NCBI RefSeq assembly: GCF_029309835.1 | Contig: NZ_JARJHL010000017.1 | Span: forward strand, 310,001 to 374,000 | Origin: Paracoccus sp. DMF-8 | GTDB taxonomy: Bacteria > Pseudomonadota > Alphaproteobacteria > Rhodobacterales > Rhodobacteraceae | Direction: 5' to 3' | Length of the DNA stretch: 64,000 nucleotides | Shown here: positions 46,980 to 56,232 of the stretch, in pieces | How the letters are laid out: each line of letters begins with the position of its first letter | Numbering within the stretch: position 1 is the stretch's first letter | Made by a program: the position numbers and the translations under genes | The notes under the pieces: model-generated | Databases searched by the model: none | Told to the model about the DNA's origin: nothing | Seen by the model: only the letters and a program-made list of their open reading frames with translations

Positions 46980-47593
46980 GCGGTTTCTTTTCCAAAGACC
47001 GCGCAGCAGCGCCAGACGTTCATCGCTGAAATCACCGGCGCGCGGGGTCAGCCCCGTGATCTCGCGCACGAAGAACTGGCGGAGATCTGCGCGCACTCGC
47101 ACGGGCAGCAGCTTCACCCTTGCGGCGGATGCACCGGCGCCAGCAGCAGGACGCTGCGCGTGGTCTCCATTCCCGAAGATCGGTGTAGCCGAAGGCCACC
47201 GGCTGACAGGCAAGAATGGCCCCGTGCAGCACAGCAAGGTCGGCCGCCGCAGCCTCGGGGACATCCTCCGAGCCAGTATTGCGCCGGGCGCACGTCAAGC
47301 ACCTGATAGATGCGGGCAAGCAGCGCCCCTTCGGGATCGAGGCGTAACCTGTCGATCGCGGCATGGGCCACCGCCGCCGTGACCGGATCGCCACGATAGC
47401 CCGCAAGCGCCAGACCGCGCAGCGCCGCATCGCGCAGATCGGGGTCCATGACCGGCACCGGAGCCGGCATGGCGCCGGCAGCAGCGCTGTTCCGCAAACC
47501 GATCATGGCGGCGAAACCGGCAAGCCGGGTGCCCAGAGCGCGGCGCGTCGGGGACGGGATCAGGGGCGAGGGCGGGGTGCGACCGGGTCGCAT
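46980..47593 (-). pseudogene. WYL-domain protein, multiply frameshifted
   Basis: From ATG 47593 the first frame gives a basic N-terminus, then MDPDLRDAALRGLALAGYRG, AVAHAAIDRLRLDPEGALLARI and YQVLDVRPAQYWLG. The expected sequel EAAAADLAVLHGAILACQPV and AFGYTDL is in a second frame, ETTRSVLLLAPVHPPQG back in the first, and RADLRQFFVREITGLTP with GDFSDERLALLRGLWK in a third. The last two-thirds match a C-terminal WYL domain (ligand or nucleic-acid sensing). At least three indels are required, and an expected ...LLAWCELR... segment appears as LLPVRVR, so more damage is likely. The exact 3' end is uncertain. No HTH is visible. Confidence 0.65.
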
Positions 47594-47754
47594 GGCGTAT
47601 CCTTTTGCGGAATTGAAGGTGCCCCTGCATCGCGCTGGCAGCGGGCTTTCCGGTCCAGAGCTTTCAGAACCTTTGCCTGAATTCCGGGCCGCATGTTGCA
47701 TTTGCGCCGGCCTACCTGCCCCGCTGCGCATCGGCCTGAAATATCAGCTTGTCG

Positions 47755-49231
47755 TCAGGACATCGGATGCGCCAGCGTGAATGCCAGCAGGCAATAACCA
47801 GCCATGCGAAAACTGCTGGCTTCTTGCGGCAGAATGTGGCGAACACGGCAATCGCGGTTGCGGTCGGCGAGCCATTGGCGTTGCGCGTCCTGCACCCCCT
47901 CGGCACCCTTCTTCGCGGCATAGGCCGCCACGCAGATTGCATCGGCGCGGGCCAGCACCGGAAAAGGCGCAGATCACCTGCGCCGCCTGTCCGGGTCCGC
48001 TCCGCAATCCAAGCTGGGGCCGTCGTCGCGAAGGAATTCGGCCGGAACCCCGGCAAAGGGATCGGCGGTAAGAAACAGGTCGTCGCCGGTCAGCGCCCGC
48101 CACGGTGATTGCAGGCCAAGGGCGTTATGTTCGGTGACGACAAAGGGCGCGCTGCCATTGACCTCCAGTGTGATTGTCGTAGTTCGGAAAATCCCCTCCC
48201 ATCGTGACATGCCATTCCGCACCTGCCTGCCGGAGCTTGCATTCAAACGGTCCACGCCCGCTGACGTTCCATTCCACCGTGATGCCGTCCGCATCGACGG
48301 CGCCCCGGACACGGCCCCAGGGCGATCCACCGCGGCCAAAGGCGGCCAGATCTGCAGGGTCGCCGAGATCCGGGGTCATCTGGGGCGCGAAATCATCCGG
48401 TAATCATCGGCAGCGCATGCGACCATCAGGACATAATCGCAGACCAGCGCCCTCCAGCAGGCCGATCTGCCGGACCTTGCGCGCGACTGATCCGCCAGCA
48501 ATGCCAAGCCATTGCCGAACAAGGGGGCGGCCCGGTCGACCATCAGGAATTCATCGGGGCCCTTGCCAAGCATCTCGACCAGAAACTCCGGGCCGAACCT
48601 GCCAATCCGCCATCCTTGCCTGAATGTCGCGGATCGATTCCCGCGCCAGATCGTAAAACAGGTTTGCGACCAGTTCGATCCCGGCCTGACCGAGATTGCC
48701 GGCGCCTTCGGGATATTCGCGGTTGAAGGGGGCATGAAATCCCAGTTCGGCATCGACATGCAAATAGCGGCTTGGTTGCCACATGACAGCGCGGATGGTC
48801 TGACGCCTGCACCTTGACCAGGCCAGCGCGCAGGCGGACAGGCAACTGTCGCCGGGGCCGACATAGGTGGCCGCGCTGTGGTTCTGGATGATGTCCGACA
48901 GGGCCAGGCCTTCCTGATAGTTGCCGCCGGGGCTGTCGAAACTGACGATCAGGGATTGCCACCCGTGCTGGCGGTCGCCTGTATATGCGTCGCTTTCAAG
49001 CAGATCGGTCAGCCGCTGCGCATCGCCTGCCTCGATCGGGCCGGAAACATGGATATGTTGCAGCCCGGCGAAATCGAACCCAGCAAGCTGCGGAACGACC
49101 CCCTCCATGGTGGTCCAGGTAAAAGGCGTCACGAACGGCGTGGTGATCTGCGAGGCAAAGCCGATCTCTGCTGCCGGTGCTAGCGCCGGGAAAAGGCAAA
49201 AAGCAGCGGCCAGGATGTCGGTTTTCGGCAT
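47755..49231 (-). pseudogene. Secreted ClpP-like protein with C-terminal LprI-like domain, multiply frameshifted
   Basis: ATG 49231 opens a signal peptide (DILAAAFCLFPALAPAAE) and a COG3904-type ClpP-like domain (HIHVSGPIEAGDAQRLTDLL, LIVSFDSPGGNYQEGLALSD, GDSCLSACALAW, YLHVDAELGFHAPF). SFDSPGGN resembles the ClpP/SppA-type fold; whether a catalytic Ser/His pair exists is unclear, though GDSCLSAC is a candidate. The frame breaks near 48600, and RFGPEFLVEMLGKGPDEFLM, DDFAPQMTPDLGDPADLAAF, SAPFVVTEHNALGLQSPWRAL and finally an LprI-like end (RADAICVAAYAAKKGAEG, QRQWLADRNRDC, GYCLLAFTLAH) continue in other frames to 47755. I read this as one gene of about 490 codons with at least four indels. Alternatively it is two or three adjacent broken genes. 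Confidence 0.6.
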
Positions 49232-49857
49232 GTCTCCCCTTCCTCGGTCGGTTTCAGTTTGGGATCGTCAAGGCCATAGCCGACCCCGGCCATGTCGAAA
49301 CCCGCAGACATCTGATCCAGCACCTGCCCGTAAAGCAGTTCAAAATCGGCGATATGCTTGCTGAAATACTGGCAGGCCACGTCAGGGTTGCAGGCGATGT
49401 CAACGCAGGTCGACAACTCGTCATAAAATGACGTGACGGTCAGGATCTGCGCCTGCAGGTCGCTGGAAGTCTGACTGTTGACCCTGACGATCTTTTCGGC
49501 CAGTTCGCCGATCTGATCGCGGCTCAGGCCGCCCTCATCCCCGAAACTGGCCAGTTGATCGCGATATTGCAGCCATGGGGCGGTGATGGCGCGCCGCGCC
49601 TCAAGCATCTCGGCATGGTTGAAACGCTCGACAAAGGACAGGGTTTGGTCGACGCCACGGTCGAACCGGGCGATGGCCATTTCGATCAGCACATAAAAGA
49701 TGCCAAGCGCCGTCACCATCAATGTCAACAGCTCGATCAGATTCCAGTCCCGCCCGCGCCCGGATGGCGTGGGTCGAGGCGCCGCCAGACTAGCTTGCCG
49801 GACATTGGCCAAGGTCGATCCTGACCGGATCGCTGCCGCCATTGGTGTCGCGGTCAA
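49180..49857 (-). CDS. Hypothetical single-pass membrane protein
   Basis: Reading frame of 225 residues with one hydrophobic segment (LIELLTLMVTALGIFYVLIEMAIA, residues about 38-62), then a helical region (QTLSFVERFNHAEMLEARRA) and a Cys-bearing part (STCVDIACNPDVACQYFSKH). I do not recognise the family. It overlaps the preceding secreted-protein gene by 68 bp and the following ClpP-like gene by 52 bp; the true start may be a later codon and the tail after KLKPTEEGE may be spurious. The topology suggests a short cytoplasmic N-terminus and a periplasmic remainder. The three genes look like one envelope-associated operon. Confidence 0.6.
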   Translation of the reverse strand: MTATPMAAAIRSGSTLANVRQASLAAPRPTPSGRGRDWNLIELLTLMVTALGIFYVLIEMAIARFDRGVDQTLSFVERFNHAEMLEARRAITAPWLQYRDQLASFGDEGGLSRDQIGELAEKIVRVNSQTSSDLQAQILTVTSFYDELSTCVDIACNPDVACQYFSKHIADFELLYGQVLDQMSAGFDMAGVGYGLDDPKLKPTEEGETCRKPTSWPLLFAFSRR

Positions 49858-50200
49858 GTTTCAACTGGTCCAGCAGGCAGGCGATCTCGTGTTTCGTCAG
49901 GATCAGGATCGGCAACCCTTGTCCGATCACTGGGGTGGGGCTGCCCGGCGACGCGGCCAACTGCGTGGATTTCAGGTCATCGACACGCGCGACGATATCG
50001 GGACAATTATCCAGCTTGAGAAGCACCGGGTCGGTGGTCAGCCTTTTATCCAGTTCCACGATATTGATCAGGCAGTCGGCCCTTTCCCGTGGAATGAACA
50101 GCAGCCGGTCTTGCGCCATGACCGCATTGGGCAGCGCCAACATGGCCGTGAATGCCACGCAGATCATGCGAATTGCCGATGTCATTTTGCGCTGTGCCAT
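49790..50200 (-). CDS. Small secreted protein of unknown function
   Basis: Protein of 136 residues with a signal peptide (MTSAIRMICVAFTAMLALPN, cleavage after VMA-QD). The mature part has two Cys pairs spaced in the chain (ADCLINI, LDNCPDI, IACLLDQ, GQCPAS), so disulfide bonding is likely. No family recognised. First gene of the minus-strand run that includes the membrane protein and the ClpP/LprI-like protein. An AT-rich promoter region with two inverted repeats lies upstream. Confidence 0.65.
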   Translation of the reverse strand: MAQRKMTSAIRMICVAFTAMLALPNAVMAQDRLLFIPRERADCLINIVELDKRLTTDPVLLKLDNCPDIVARVDDLKSTQLAASPGSPTPVIGQGLPILILTKHEIACLLDQLKLDRDTNGGSDPVRIDLGQCPAS

Positions 50201-50841
50201 GGGCAGATTATTGCCACATCGGTTGATAAAATAAATAACAACCTATGGGTTTTCATTGCCGTTTTTGCGAAAAACGAAAGACGAGATGATTGCCGCGATC
50301 AGAAAATTCAGCATTTATCGTATCTTACGATCATTCGTGGATTGCATCATATGGCCGGAAATTTGTTTGAACAGGGTGCCTTGCCGCCTGATCCGCCCCA
50401 TGATCGCATTTTTCAGGGGGAATGCGGCGCGTCCTGTTTCAATATCCCGACCGCCTCCCCGGAATGAGGTCATATCATCTCGAACGGAATGGATCGCGCG
50501 ATACGTATCGCAGCATTCACGGAAAGCGGACGGTTCGCACCCGGTCGGATCGCCGGGAGCTTGCGGGGGCTGTTTTACGGCGCCGGGTTCCGGGCACGGC
50601 CCTTGCGCGCGACGTTCATCCATGACACCGTCGGCAACAAAGGGTTTATCGTCCCAATGAATGGCTGCGAACTGACGCCGCGCAAATGGCAGGGGAGAGG
50701 CCGCCCGGCTCGGCATCTGTCCGGAAAACGCGGACCGAATGCTGCCCGTATATTTTCCTGACCGCGCGGCGCATGTCTGGCTGGACCCGATCCCGCCCGT
50801 CGCGGGGCCGGAGCCTCGGACAGGTGCGGCCTTGCCCCGCA
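50201..50841. promoter_or_regulatory. Non-coding region with two perfect inverted repeats
   Basis: About 640 bp without a gene I can support. The first 140 bp are AT-rich compared with surroundings and probably contain the promoter for the secreted-protein operon. CGTTTTT-GCG-AAAAACG (50260-50276) and ATCGTA-TCT-TACGAT (50317-50331) are perfect inverted repeats suited to dimeric regulators. The remaining 500 bp contain open frames on both strands with no ribosome site or recognisable motif; an eroded gene cannot be excluded. Confidence 0.5.
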
Positions 50842-51629
50842 TCATTGACCGGGCTGCTGCCGGGCTGTCGCCAGATGCTGCCGGGCGGCCTGATCGAGAT
50901 GGTTCAGATCCGACGAAATCGAGGCGAAGGTAAAGCCTTCGTCCAGCCGCCGCCGGGCCACAGCCCCATCACCGGTATGGATGCCGGTCGCGATGCCCGC
51001 CCGTCGGCCCGCCTCGCGGATCCGGGCCAGCGCCGCCTCGAAGGTCTCGGCATGGGCGGGATCGGTGATGGTTTCGCCCCCAGTGCCAGCATCAGATCGC
51101 CCGGCCCGACATAAAGCCCGTCCAGTCCCGGAACGGCGGCGATGGCGTCCAGATTGTCCAGCCCCTCACGGGTCTCGATCATCGCGACACAGGCAATTTC
51201 GGCATTCATGCCCGCCGTGCGCGGACCCGAGCGCAGCCCGGCCCGCATCGGACCATAGCTGCGCCCGCCCTCGGGTGGGAAACGGCAGGCGCGCACGGCG
51301 GCAGCCGCCTGTTCGGGGCGGTCGATCAGCGGCACGATGACGCCCTGCGCCCCGGCATCCAGCGCCTGACCGATCAGCGCCGGATCATTGGCGGCCACGC
51401 GGACCATGCCGCCACAGGCGGTCCCGGCCAGCGCGGCACCCGCATCGACGCCGATCAGCCCGTTCAGGATCGCCGGATAGTCCAGAAACCCATGCTGGGC
51501 GTCAAAGCAGACATAGTCATAGCCATGCCGCGCCGCGCGTTCCTGCACCGCCGGCACCGGCAGTTGCGTCCAGTATCCGACGATGCGCTCTCGCGCCCGC
51601 AGCCGTTGCGCCAGCGTCCAGCCTGCCAT
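50842..51629 (-). pseudogene. HpcH/HpaI-family aldolase, frameshifted in the C-terminal third
   Basis: Class II-type metal-dependent aldolase of the 2,4-dihydroxyhept-2-enedioate/citramalyl group. From ATG 51629 it reads GYDYVCFDAQHGFLDYPAI, RVAANDPALIGQALDAGAQGVIVPLI, GGRSYGPMRAGL, CVAMIETREGLDNLDAI and PGLDGLYVGPGDLMLALGA, giving the catalytic His, Arg and metal-binding Glu/Asp. Near 51077 one base is missing (five C where six are expected on the plus strand), and the ending ETITDPAHAETFEAALARI and ARRRLDEGFTFASISSDL lies in another frame to TGA at 50842. Corrected length is about 262 residues. It is the last gene of the long minus operon. Confidence 0.87.
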
Positions 51630-51640
51630 GTCGTCCCCGT

Positions 51641-52699
51641 TCACACCGTTTCGACGGCGGCCAGTGCCGGCGGCACGGCGACCGACAGCTTGCCCGCCTG
51701 CTCGATCAGCCCCGCGAGGATGCCGGGATAAAGCGTGACCCCCTGTTCCAGCGCCTTGCGCCTGCGCGCCAGCGCCGCCTGCCCCGGCATCCGCACCGGA
51801 TTGCCCGGATCGCGGGCGGGCGTGGCCAGACAGGCATCGACCAGCCAGCCGGTCTGGCGCAGGAACGCATCCGCCCCGCCAAAGGCCGCCGGGTCGTAGA
51901 CCGAGATCGTCACCGCCGCATTCGTCCCCTTGGGCGCGTCGGCGCGGCCATAGCCCGCCAGCCCCTGCGTGATCGCCTCGACCGACAGCGCCATGCCGTA
52001 GCCTTTCTGCCCGTGATCCAGCCCGCCGGTCGGCAGCAGCGTGCCGCCCTCCAGCACGGCCTTGGGATCGGTGGTCGGCTGGCCTGCGGCATCGACAACC
52101 CATGGGTGTTCATAGGCCCGCCCCTCGCGGATCATGCGCTGCGCCATGTTCACCGTGGTAATCGAGGCGGAAATATCGATCAGGATCGGATCGTTCGGCG
52201 TCGGGATGCCATAGGCGACAGGATCGGGCGTGAACACGCCTTTCAGCCCGCCAAAGGGTGCCACCTGCGCGCCAGAGGGCGAGGACGAGGCGATCGAGAT
52301 CATCAGCCCCTGATCGGTCGCGTCGGTCAGATAGGCGGCCAGCGCGCCGATGTGATGGCTGTCGCCGATCACCAGCGTCGCCGTGCCATATTGGCGCGCG
52401 CGTTCGCAGGCCAGCCTGACGCCTTCGGCCACCAGCCAGGCGCCCGGCAGGCGCTGGCCGCGCCAGCAGATCGCCGCGCCCTTGTCCGAGACCGTCTCGG
52501 GCACGCCATCGCGCGTCATCACCCCGTCGGCGATGCTTTGCAGATACCACGGCGCCAGCGCAAGGCCGTGGGTGGTGTGGCCCATCAGGTCGGCCTCGAC
52601 CAGATATTTCGCCACGGCTGCGGCCTTGTCATCCGCCAGCCCGGCGGCGCGGAACAGATCGGCGGCAAAGCCGCGCAGGGTTTTGGCATCAACGGTCAT
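51641..52699 (-). CDS. Ldh/YlbC-family malate/L-lactate-type dehydrogenase
   Basis: NAD(P)-dependent oxidoreductase of the LDH_2 family, 352 residues from ATG 52699 (MTVDAKTLRGFAADLF). Family features are TTHGLALAPWYLQSI (active-site His region), SHHIGALAAYLTDATDQG with the conserved His, PFGGLKGVFTPDPVAYGIP and GGLDHGQKGYGMALSVEAITQGL. Members reduce 2-oxo acids or oxidise 2-hydroxy acids, including ureidoglycolate, malate, sulfolactate and 2,3-diketogulonate relatives. It lies between two other catabolic genes, 11 bp from each neighbour. Confidence 0.88.
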   Translation of the reverse strand: MTVDAKTLRGFAADLFRAAGLADDKAAAVAKYLVEADLMGHTTHGLALAPWYLQSIADGVMTRDGVPETVSDKGAAICWRGQRLPGAWLVAEGVRLACERARQYGTATLVIGDSHHIGALAAYLTDATDQGLMISIASSSPSGAQVAPFGGLKGVFTPDPVAYGIPTPNDPILIDISASITTVNMAQRMIREGRAYEHPWVVDAAGQPTTDPKAVLEGGTLLPTGGLDHGQKGYGMALSVEAITQGLAGYGRADAPKGTNAAVTISVYDPAAFGGADAFLRQTGWLVDACLATPARDPGNPVRMPGQAALARRRKALEQGVTLYPGILAGLIEQAGKLSVAVPPALAAVETV

Positions 52700-52710
52700 G
52701 TCCCGCCCCC

Positions 52711-53676
52711 TCACTTGCCAAAGACTTCGGGATTGAGGACCCGCGCCGGGCGCCCGCCCGCCATCAGATCCTGAATGTCGGCGATGTTCATCAGCCCGAC
52801 GTTTTCGACCGCCTCGACGGTATCGGCGCCGTTATGCGGCATGAAAACCGTGTTCGGCGCGGTAAAGATCGGATGGCTGCGCTCCGGTGGCTCGACCACA
52901 TAGGCGTCGATGGCGGCCCCGCCCAACTGGCCCGAGGTCAGCGCAGCGGCCACCGCGTCCAGATCGACCACCTCGCCGCGGGCAAGGTTCAGCAGCCGCG
53001 CGCCGGGTTTCATCCTTGCAATGGTTTCGGCATTGATCAGCGCGGCATTGTCCTTGCCGCCGAAAATATGCAGCGACAGATAGTCGGATCCGGCGAGCAG
53101 CCCGTCCATATCGGTCAGTTCGATGCCGTGGGCGGCGGCGAAATCCGCATCGGCCCAGGGGTCCGAGGCGATGATCCGCATCCCCAGCCCCTGCGCCTTC
53201 AACGCCAGATTGCGGCCGATATTGCCCAGCCCCAGAATGCCCAGCACCTTGCCGCCCAACTGGCTGCCGACCTTGCGGTCCCAACCGCCCGTCACCACCG
53301 TCTGATGCCCGGCGGGCATGTTGCGGGCCATGGCGAACATCATGCCAAGCGCCAGTTCGGCCACGGCATCCGCGTTCGCGCCGGGGGTGTTCAGCACCGG
53401 CAGGCCGCGCCGGGTGCAGGCCGGAATGTCGATATTGTCGACACCGACGCCGTGTTTCAGCACCGCTTTCAGGCGGCTGCCCTGCGCCAGCAGCGCATCG
53501 GTGGCCGGGACAAGCCCCACCACCAGATAATCGGCGCGGGCGATATGATCCCAGACCCCGCCATCCTTCAGGTCCGGGTTCGAACAGCGGATCAGTTCCC
53601 AGCCCAGTTCCTTCAGCTTTGCCTCGACGCGCCCGATGCGGCCGAAGCTGGGAGAGGTGGTTACAAGAACGGTCAT
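52711..53676 (-). CDS. D-2-hydroxyacid dehydrogenase (NAD-binding)
   Basis: Dehydrogenase of 321 residues. Rossmann motif is VLGILGLGNIGRNLALKAQ with the Asp of IIASDPWAD, typical of NAD use. Active-site Arg is in LLNLARGEVVD, and the His in FMPHNGADT. This is the phosphoglycerate-dehydrogenase-like group (SerA/GhrB). Five bp separate it from the DapA-like gene upstream in the operon. Physiological substrate is unknown; a sugar-acid-derived hydroxyacid fits the context. Confidence 0.9.
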   Translation of the reverse strand: MTVLVTTSPSFGRIGRVEAKLKELGWELIRCSNPDLKDGGVWDHIARADYLVVGLVPATDALLAQGSRLKAVLKHGVGVDNIDIPACTRRGLPVLNTPGANADAVAELALGMMFAMARNMPAGHQTVVTGGWDRKVGSQLGGKVLGILGLGNIGRNLALKAQGLGMRIIASDPWADADFAAAHGIELTDMDGLLAGSDYLSLHIFGGKDNAALINAETIARMKPGARLLNLARGEVVDLDAVAAALTSGQLGGAAIDAYVVEPPERSHPIFTAPNTVFMPHNGADTVEAVENVGLMNIADIQDLMAGGRPARVLNPEVFGK

Positions 53677-53680
53677 GGGT

Positions 53681-54562
53681 CTACACCAATTCGTATTTCA
53701 CAAGGATGTCGTGGATCTGCGCGTCCTGCGCCGGATCGGGCAGCAGCGCGGGCTGGCGGCTGGCGCCGACGGAATTGTCCATCAGAAACAGCGCGCGCTT
53801 GACCAGCGCCGGCGGATAGCCAAGGCCGTAAAGATCCTTGCGGAAATTGCCAAAGATCTCTTGCTGACGCGCAGCCTCGGCCTGATCGCCGGCATTGAAG
53901 GCCCGGATGATGGCCGCCAGCACCTCGGGCAGCACATTGCCAAGGCCCGAGATGCAGCCCGCCGCGCCGTTCTGCAACGACCAATGCACCAGATGGTCGG
54001 GGCCGGAATAGACCGCGAAATCCGGCGTCTCATGGCCCACGGCCAGATATTGTTCCAGCGTTTCCTGCGCGCCGCCGGAATCCTTGATCCCGGCGATATT
54101 GCCATGCGCGGCCAGCCTGCGGGCGGTTTCGGGTTCGATATGGTTCTGGGTGCGGGCCGGGATGTCATACAGATAGACCGGCGCCTTGACCGCATCCGCC
54201 ACCGCCGAGAAATGCCGCACCAGCCCGTCCTGTGTGCAGGCGATGAAAAAAGGCGTGATGACCGCGATGCCATCGACGCCGATGCGGTCGAATTCGCGGG
54301 CCAGCTTGATGGTTTCAAAGGTGGCGGGCATGCCGGCATTGACGATCACGCGCGCGCGGCCTGCGACCTCGTCCACCACTGCCTCGGTCAGCGCCAGTTT
54401 TTCGTCATAGGTCAGGGCGGTGAAATCGCCGTTGGTGCCGGCGCACATGATATTGTTGCCGGCCTGAACCTGCCTGCGCACCTGCGCGCGGGTGGCGTCG
54501 AAATTGATCGTCTCGTCATCGTTGAAACAGGTGACAAGCGCGACAAAGGCTTCTTTGGTCAT
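53681..54562 (-). CDS. DapA/NanA-family lyase of the 51-64 kb catabolic cluster
   Basis: Class I aldolase-fold protein, 293 residues from ATG 54562, overlapping the ABC ATPase stop by one base. It has AGTNGDFTALTYDEKLAL in place of the usual GGTGE-type loop, the Tyr of VYLYDIPARTQNH, and the Schiff-base Lys in NIAGIKDSGGAQET. It is clearly different from the DapA-like protein at 7.8 kb. With a sialidase-like protein encoded nearby, an N-acetylneuraminate-lyase-like role is possible, but KDG/KDF-type aldolases share the same features. Confidence 0.87.
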   Translation of the reverse strand: MTKEAFVALVTCFNDDETINFDATRAQVRRQVQAGNNIMCAGTNGDFTALTYDEKLALTEAVVDEVAGRARVIVNAGMPATFETIKLAREFDRIGVDGIAVITPFFIACTQDGLVRHFSAVADAVKAPVYLYDIPARTQNHIEPETARRLAAHGNIAGIKDSGGAQETLEQYLAVGHETPDFAVYSGPDHLVHWSLQNGAAGCISGLGNVLPEVLAAIIRAFNAGDQAEAARQQEIFGNFRKDLYGLGYPPALVKRALFLMDNSVGASRQPALLPDPAQDAQIHDILVKYELV

Positions 54563-56232
54563 CAAGGGCTCCGAAGTGAGGGCGGATCGTTCCGCCGCAG
54601 AATTCCAATGGGTTGCAGGACAAGCGCCAGACGCGCCTGACGGCGGGCGGCCTGCACGGCGGGATCGGGATCGAGACCGGCGGCCAGCAGCGCCTGCGTA
54701 TAGGGCTGGCGCGCTGCGTCAAAGATCTGGCGGACGCTGCCCTGTTCGACCACGCGGCCCTTTTGCATGACCATGACGTGATCGGCAAAATCGCGCACCA
54801 CAGGCAGGTCATGGGCGATAAAGATGAAGGCGATGCCCATCTCGCGCCGCAGCCTGTCCAGAAGGTCGATCACCTGCGCCTGAACCGAGACATCCAGCGC
54901 CGAAACCGCCTCGTCGCAGACGATCAGCTTTGGCTCCAGCGCCAGCGCCCGGGCGATGGCGATGCGCTGGCGCTGCCCGCCGCTGAACTGATGCGGATAG
55001 CGCGCGGCATGTTCGGGCTTCAGCCCGACCTGCGCCAGCAGCTCAGCGACCCGCGCCTTCCAGCGCGGGCGGGGCAGGATGTCGGGATGGATCACCCATG
55101 CCTCGGAAACAAGCTGGAAAACGGTCATGCGCGGGTTCAGCGATTGCGTCGGATCCTGAAACACCATCTGCAGGTCGCGGCGCAGGGCGAACAGTTCCCT
55201 GGGCGGCATGGTCAGCAGGTCGCGGCCCTGCCACAGCGCCTGTCCGCCATCGGCCTGATCCAGCCGCAGCAGGATCCGCGCCAGCGTCGATTTGCCCGAG
55301 CCGCTTTCGCCCACCACCGCCATGGTTTCGCCCGGCATCAGGTCAAAGCTGATCCCGTCCAGCGCGGTGAAACCGCCATAGCTTTTGCGCAGGTCGCGCA
55401 CGCTCAGCACCGGCTGGACCGGCGGCAGCGGGTCGTGCATGACGCCCTTGCCGGGCGCGGCGCCGATCAGCTTTTTCGTATAGGGATGGGCGGGGTTGGC
55501 ATAGACCTGCGCGGCGGTGCCGGTCTCGACCACCTCGCCCGCGTTCATCACCACCACGCGGTCGGCGATTTCGGCCACGACGCCCAGATCATGGGTGATG
55601 ATCAGCACGCCCATGCCGGTTTCGGCCTGCAACTCCTCCAGCAGCGACAGCACCTCGGCCTGCACGGTCACGTCCAGCGCCGTGGTCGGTTCGTCCGCGA
55701 TCAGCACATCGGGCTTCATCGCCAGCGCCATGGCGATCATCAGCCGCTGACGCTGCCCGCCCGAAAACTGATGCGGATATTTCCGCAGCGCGGCCTGTGG
55801 TTCGGGAATGCCGACACGGGTCAGCAGCCGCAGGGTTTCGGCCCTTGCATCGGAACCGGCGGTGCCGTGGGTCGTCATCGCCTCGGCGATCTGCCAGCCG
55901 ACCGGATAGACCGGGTTCAGGTGGCTCAGCGGATCCTGAAAGATCATCGCGATGCGGCGGCCGTTGATCCGGCGCCGCTGTTCGTCCGACAGCGCCAGCA
56001 GATCCTGCCCGTCAAAGCGGATCCGGCCCGAGGTGATGCGGCCCGGCGGCATGTCGATCAGGTTCATGATCGCCGAAGCCGATACCGATTTTCCCGAACC
56101 GCTTTCACCAAGGATCGCCAGCGTCTCACCCCGGTCCAGATGAAAGCTGACGTTCTGGACGGCCTTCACGGTGCCGGCGGCGGTGTGGAATTCGACCGAA
56201 AGGCCCTCGACCTGCAACAGATGCTCAGTCAT
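54562..56232 (-). CDS. Fused dual ABC ATPase of a peptide/nickel-type importer
   Basis: Cytoplasmic ATPase of 556 residues with two complete domains (about 1-260 and 275-540). Both carry Walker A GESGSGKS, signature FSGGQRQR and Walker B ([22 protein letters not shown]), plus the oligopeptide-type [10 protein letters not shown] tail in the first half and [11 protein letters not shown] in the second. It corresponds to a DppD-DppF (or YejF-like) fusion. It overlaps the permease gene by 8 bp. Despite the family name, such importers also carry sugars and opines. Confidence 0.93.
   Translation of the reverse strand: MTEHLLQVEGLSVEFHTAAGTVKAVQNVSFHLDRGETLAILGESGSGKSVSASAIMNLIDMPPGRITSGRIRFDGQDLLALSDEQRRRINGRRIAMIFQDPLSHLNPVYPVGWQIAEAMTTHGTAGSDARAETLRLLTRVGIPEPQAALRKYPHQFSGGQRQRLMIAMALAMKPDVLIADEPTTALDVTVQAEVLSLLEELQAETGMGVLIITHDLGVVAEIADRVVVMNAGEVVETGTAAQVYANPAHPYTKKLIGAAPGKGVMHDPLPPVQPVLSVRDLRKSYGGFTALDGISFDLMPGETMAVVGESGSGKSTLARILLRLDQADGGQALWQGRDLLTMPPRELFALRRDLQMVFQDPTQSLNPRMTVFQLVSEAWVIHPDILPRPRWKARVAELLAQVGLKPEHAARYPHQFSGGQRQRIAIARALALEPKLIVCDEAVSALDVSVQAQVIDLLDRLRREMGIAFIFIAHDLPVVRDFADHVMVMQKGRVVEQGSVRQIFDAARQPYTQALLAAGLDPDPAVQAARRQARLALVLQPIGILRRNDPPSLRSP

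Noticed and set aside
46708..47382. Plus-strand frame of 224 codons after nosX
   Set aside because: It runs antisense to the WYL-type fragments and across the tandem repeat, with no motif or ribosome site.
50315..50845. Minus-strand frame of 176 codons in the 50.2-50.8 kb gap
   Set aside because: No ribosome site, no recognisable motif, low-complexity composition, and it spans both inverted repeats.
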